From Pseudomonas sp. PD9R (GTDB lineage Bacteria; Pseudomonadota; Gammaproteobacteria; Pseudomonadales; Pseudomonadaceae), in contig NZ_JAHTMR010000003.1 in the NCBI RefSeq assembly GCF_019200975.1, positions 506,630-570,629 of the forward strand: a stretch of DNA of 64,000 nt, given 5' to 3'. This document shows positions 62,137 to 64,000 of the stretch, in pieces (position 1 is the first letter of the stretch; each line of letters starts with the position of its first letter). A model generated the notes under the pieces. The model was given only the letters and a program-made list of their open reading frames with translations, had not been told where the DNA came from and searched no databases. The translations under genes and the position numbers were made by a program.

Positions 62137-63393
62137 TTAGAGTATGTCTAGAGGGTATTCGATGAAAGCCCGGACTTCATTCAAGTTAGGGCCGACATCG
62201 CGGTCTGCCCGGTAGATCGAGTTGCGCAACTTGAATGACAGATCCTTGAATGAGCCTTCCTGCACCACGTATTTGACCTGGTTGAAGAACTCACGCTCCG
62301 TACCGTCTTGCTCCCCCCCGGCATCGATGTTGCTGCCGCGCACATAAGCAGTCTTGTAAGTGAGCCCTGGTACCCCGAACTCCGCGAAATCCAGTTCGTA
62401 ACTCAGTTGCCAGGACTGCTCGTCTTTCAGGTTGAAGTCGGAGTAGTAAGAGTTGGCGACATAAATGGCACTACCACCGTCGCCGTAGTCATAGGCATAG
62501 CCGGCATCGCCGCTGTTACGCTGATGGGCGACGATAAACGCATGCGCACCGACGCTGTATTTGGCCGCCAGGCTCCAGATTGTGTTGGTGTCATTGACGC
62601 CGTCGCCACCAAAATCCAACGCCGCTTGAGAGCCATCGGCATAGTCGGTGCGGTAAATGTTGAAGTCGAGGTTCAACGCCTGGGACTCGGAAAACGGCAC
62701 GGTATAGTTTACGTTGCCGTAGTACTTCTTGTAGGTGTCCTTCACGTCAGAGTGATATGCCGCGACACTTAAGGCGTCGGTCACGCTGTAGGTGCCGCCA
62801 ATCACATCGATACTTTTGAGGTGGTTCGGGTCCCGTGCCGGATCGCCCATCGGGCTATCCGCAGTGAATCGCCCCGCATTCAACTCCAGCCCTTCGATTT
62901 CCTTGCTCGTGACAAGAGTGCCAGTGAATGCTTGGGGCAACAGGCGCGAATCGTCATAGGCCAGCACCGGCATGGACGGGAACTGGTTTCCGTAGCGCAA
63001 TACGGTGTTGGAGAAACGCAGTTTCAGAGTAGCCCCCGCTTCCGAAAGGTCATCGACAGGGCGGCCATCGCTGTCGGCGTCGAAAAAGGCCGTGTAGTTG
63101 CGCCCGCGACCGCTATCGAGCTTCACACCGAGCAAGCCATAGAGATCCAGGCCGACACCGACGGTTCCCTGGGTGAAGCCTGACTGGAACGTACCAATAA
63201 AACCCTGGCCCCATACCTTGGCGTCATTGGTGTGGTTTTTGTAGTCGCGATCGAAGTAGGCGTTTCGCAACAGCAATTTCAGGTCACTGTCTTCAATAAA
63301 GCCCTTGGCGTCGGACTGATCACTGGCAAACGCATAAGACGTGCTTGCCGAGATCAACGTGCACGCGATCGCGACATGTTTAGGATTAAACAT
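62137..63393 (-). CDS. OprD-family outer-membrane porin
   Basis: The 418-residue protein has a signal peptide (1-23, AFA-SD) and the OprD opening GFIEDSDLKLLLRNAYFDRD. It ends in the strand FIEYPLDIL. Length and features fit the OpdK-like subgroup for carboxylates or aromatic acids. The ATG at 63393 is supported by GGGAG upstream and by the signal peptide; the open frame continues upstream to 63492 without it. No transporter or enzyme gene is adjacent, so the substrate is unknown. Confidence 0.9.
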   Translation of the reverse strand: MFNPKHVAIACTLISASTSYAFASDQSDAKGFIEDSDLKLLLRNAYFDRDYKNHTNDAKVWGQGFIGTFQSGFTQGTVGVGLDLYGLLGVKLDSGRGRNYTAFFDADSDGRPVDDLSEAGATLKLRFSNTVLRYGNQFPSMPVLAYDDSRLLPQAFTGTLVTSKEIEGLELNAGRFTADSPMGDPARDPNHLKSIDVIGGTYSVTDALSVAAYHSDVKDTYKKYYGNVNYTVPFSESQALNLDFNIYRTDYADGSQAALDFGGDGVNDTNTIWSLAAKYSVGAHAFIVAHQRNSGDAGYAYDYGDGGSAIYVANSYYSDFNLKDEQSWQLSYELDFAEFGVPGLTYKTAYVRGSNIDAGGEQDGTEREFFNQVKYVVQEGSFKDLSFKLRNSIYRADRDVGPNLNEVRAFIEYPLDIL

Positions 63394-63708
63394 CAGATAC
63401 TCCCAATAGCTGTTTTCTTGATTTCGGTGTTGGCAGGAGGCTGCAAAAGTCGTTGATAACCACAATTGAAGGTGGGTTATTGGCGGGGGCAATTGTTCGT
63501 CTAGGAGTTCCCACCCGTTGCAGCGGGACGATAAATACTATTGGAAGCGGCTCAGGCATAAGTCCTATTTACGATTCCAATAATCAATAAAATCAATAAT
63601 GTAGGATTCAATAGTACGGGTAAGCTAGCGGGGATGAATGCACAGGGTGCGGCTTGCGCACGAATGCAGGTGTATCTCCACTTCATCACTCCTTTGATGC
63701 ACTTTTTT
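63394..63708. other. AT-rich intergenic region between the porin and the ISL3 element
   Basis: This region is clearly more AT-rich than the genes (runs like AATCAATAAAATCAATAATG at about 63580-63600). It holds the porin promoter in its first part. A minus-strand frame of 43 codons (63552 to about 63680) has AAGGAG before a GTG-ATG start and a hydrophobic C-terminal stretch (LLNPTLLILLIIGIV). It could encode a small membrane peptide, but no family supports it. No clear IS terminal repeat was found. Confidence 0.4.
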
Positions 63709-63735
63709 GGCCCGCCCACGCGCGGGCCTTTTTTT
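63709..63735 (+). terminator. Strong Rho-independent terminator beside the ISL3 element
   Basis: GGCCCGC pairs perfectly with GCGGGCC around the loop CCACGC and is followed by seven T on the plus strand. No plus-strand gene ends just before it. It points toward the minus-strand transposase 3' end and would stop read-through into the element. Confidence 0.88.
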
Positions 63736-63742
63736 AGGTTCA

Positions 63743-64000
63743 TCACGGATTGCCGGGAAAGACGCTCTTGATCTTCATGAAAAAGAATTCGCTATCCCGG
63801 TAACCGTACGCCATCCGCTTGATGACCTTTATTCGATTGTTTATTCCTTCCAACTGACCGGTGTGCATCGGCCAGCGAACCCGACTCACGATGCCCCGCC
63901 AGTAAGCCTTTAGCCGTTTGGCAAACTGGATCAGAGCAGGTATTTCGCTTTCATGAGCATGGCGCAGCCATTGCTTCCATGCCGTTCTCCAGCTCCAGGC
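63743..64000 (-). mobile_element. ISL3-family transposase, C-terminal part (cut by the window edge)
   Basis: The minus strand is open from base 64000 to a TGA at 63743-63745 (85 residues plus stop). It includes FAKRLKAYWRGIVSRVRWPM, then TGQLEGINNRIKVIKRMAYG and YRDSEFFFMKIKSVFPGNP at the end. This is the C terminus of ISL3-type transposases; the Glu in LEGINNRIK is the last residue of the DDE triad. The N-terminal part and the left end of the element lie beyond the window. Whether the copy is intact cannot be judged. Confidence 0.88.

Overview
The window looks like chromosomal accessory DNA of a Pseudomonas species (fluorescens/putida type). It is GC-rich and carries three OprD-family porins, a DUF2790 protein of a kind largely restricted to Pseudomonas, BenK/BenE/BenF-type benzoate transport genes, NahR-, NahG-, NahF- and CatA-like proteins, and many LysR regulators. 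No rRNA, tRNA, CRISPR array, phage or replication origin was seen. The only mobile element is the C-terminal part of an ISL3-family transposase running off the right edge.

Layout. (1) 1-11227, plus strand: a DUF1329 protein (5' end missing), a YCF48-like protein, an MMPL/RND exporter, an MFS permease, a cupin, an FAH-family hydrolase, a DenD-like dehydrogenase, a cyclase-family hydrolase and a periplasmic sulfatase. (2) 11533-16153: a LacI regulator, a hexarate-type MFS permease and a talarate/galactarate dehydratase, with two LacI-type palindromes before the permease, then an exported cupin. (3) 16239-21520, minus strand: LysR, MHS permease, M20 amidohydrolase and OprD porin, a plausible N-acyl amino acid (hippurate-like) module. 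(4) 21870-26650, plus: benK, benE, benF-like porin and a chemoreceptor-like protein with no ligand-binding domain; tandem BenR/XylS-type boxes lie upstream of benK. benABCD is absent. (5) 26672-31551: DUF2790, LysR, AraC, VOC protein and an old-yellow-enzyme-type reductase.

(6) 31674-39392 is the clearest pathway. A divergent NahR-type regulator faces a BenK paralogue, followed by salicylate hydroxylase, catechol 1,2-dioxygenase, an aryl-alcohol dehydrogenase and a salicylaldehyde dehydrogenase. Together they could turn an aryl alcohol such as salicyl alcohol into cis,cis-muconate; a close match to the NahR box sits upstream of the hydroxylase. (7) 39449-43112, minus: two luciferase-like flavoenzymes flanking two paralogous TIM-barrel isomerase-like proteins, with a divergent LysR. 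I recognise no known pathway here, and this is the best candidate for an undescribed system. (8) 44228-52063: DoxX, carboxylesterase, DODA-type dioxygenase, alpha/beta hydrolase, MFS pump, nitroreductase, ABM monooxygenase, tautomerase and LysR genes, a set resembling quinone/electrophile defence.

(9) 52135-56319: a GntR regulator divergent from a crotonase, a class III CoA-transferase and an MFS permease; the intergenic region holds a 45-bp palindrome. (10) 56406-61372: a TetR-controlled EmrAB-TolC-type efflux operon. (11) 61574-64000: MarR, OprD porin and the ISL3 fragment. Overall the region reads as a set of uptake-and-catabolism modules for aromatic and sugar acids combined with efflux and detoxification of the reactive compounds they produce. 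Family calls come from recognising sequence by eye; no database search was run.
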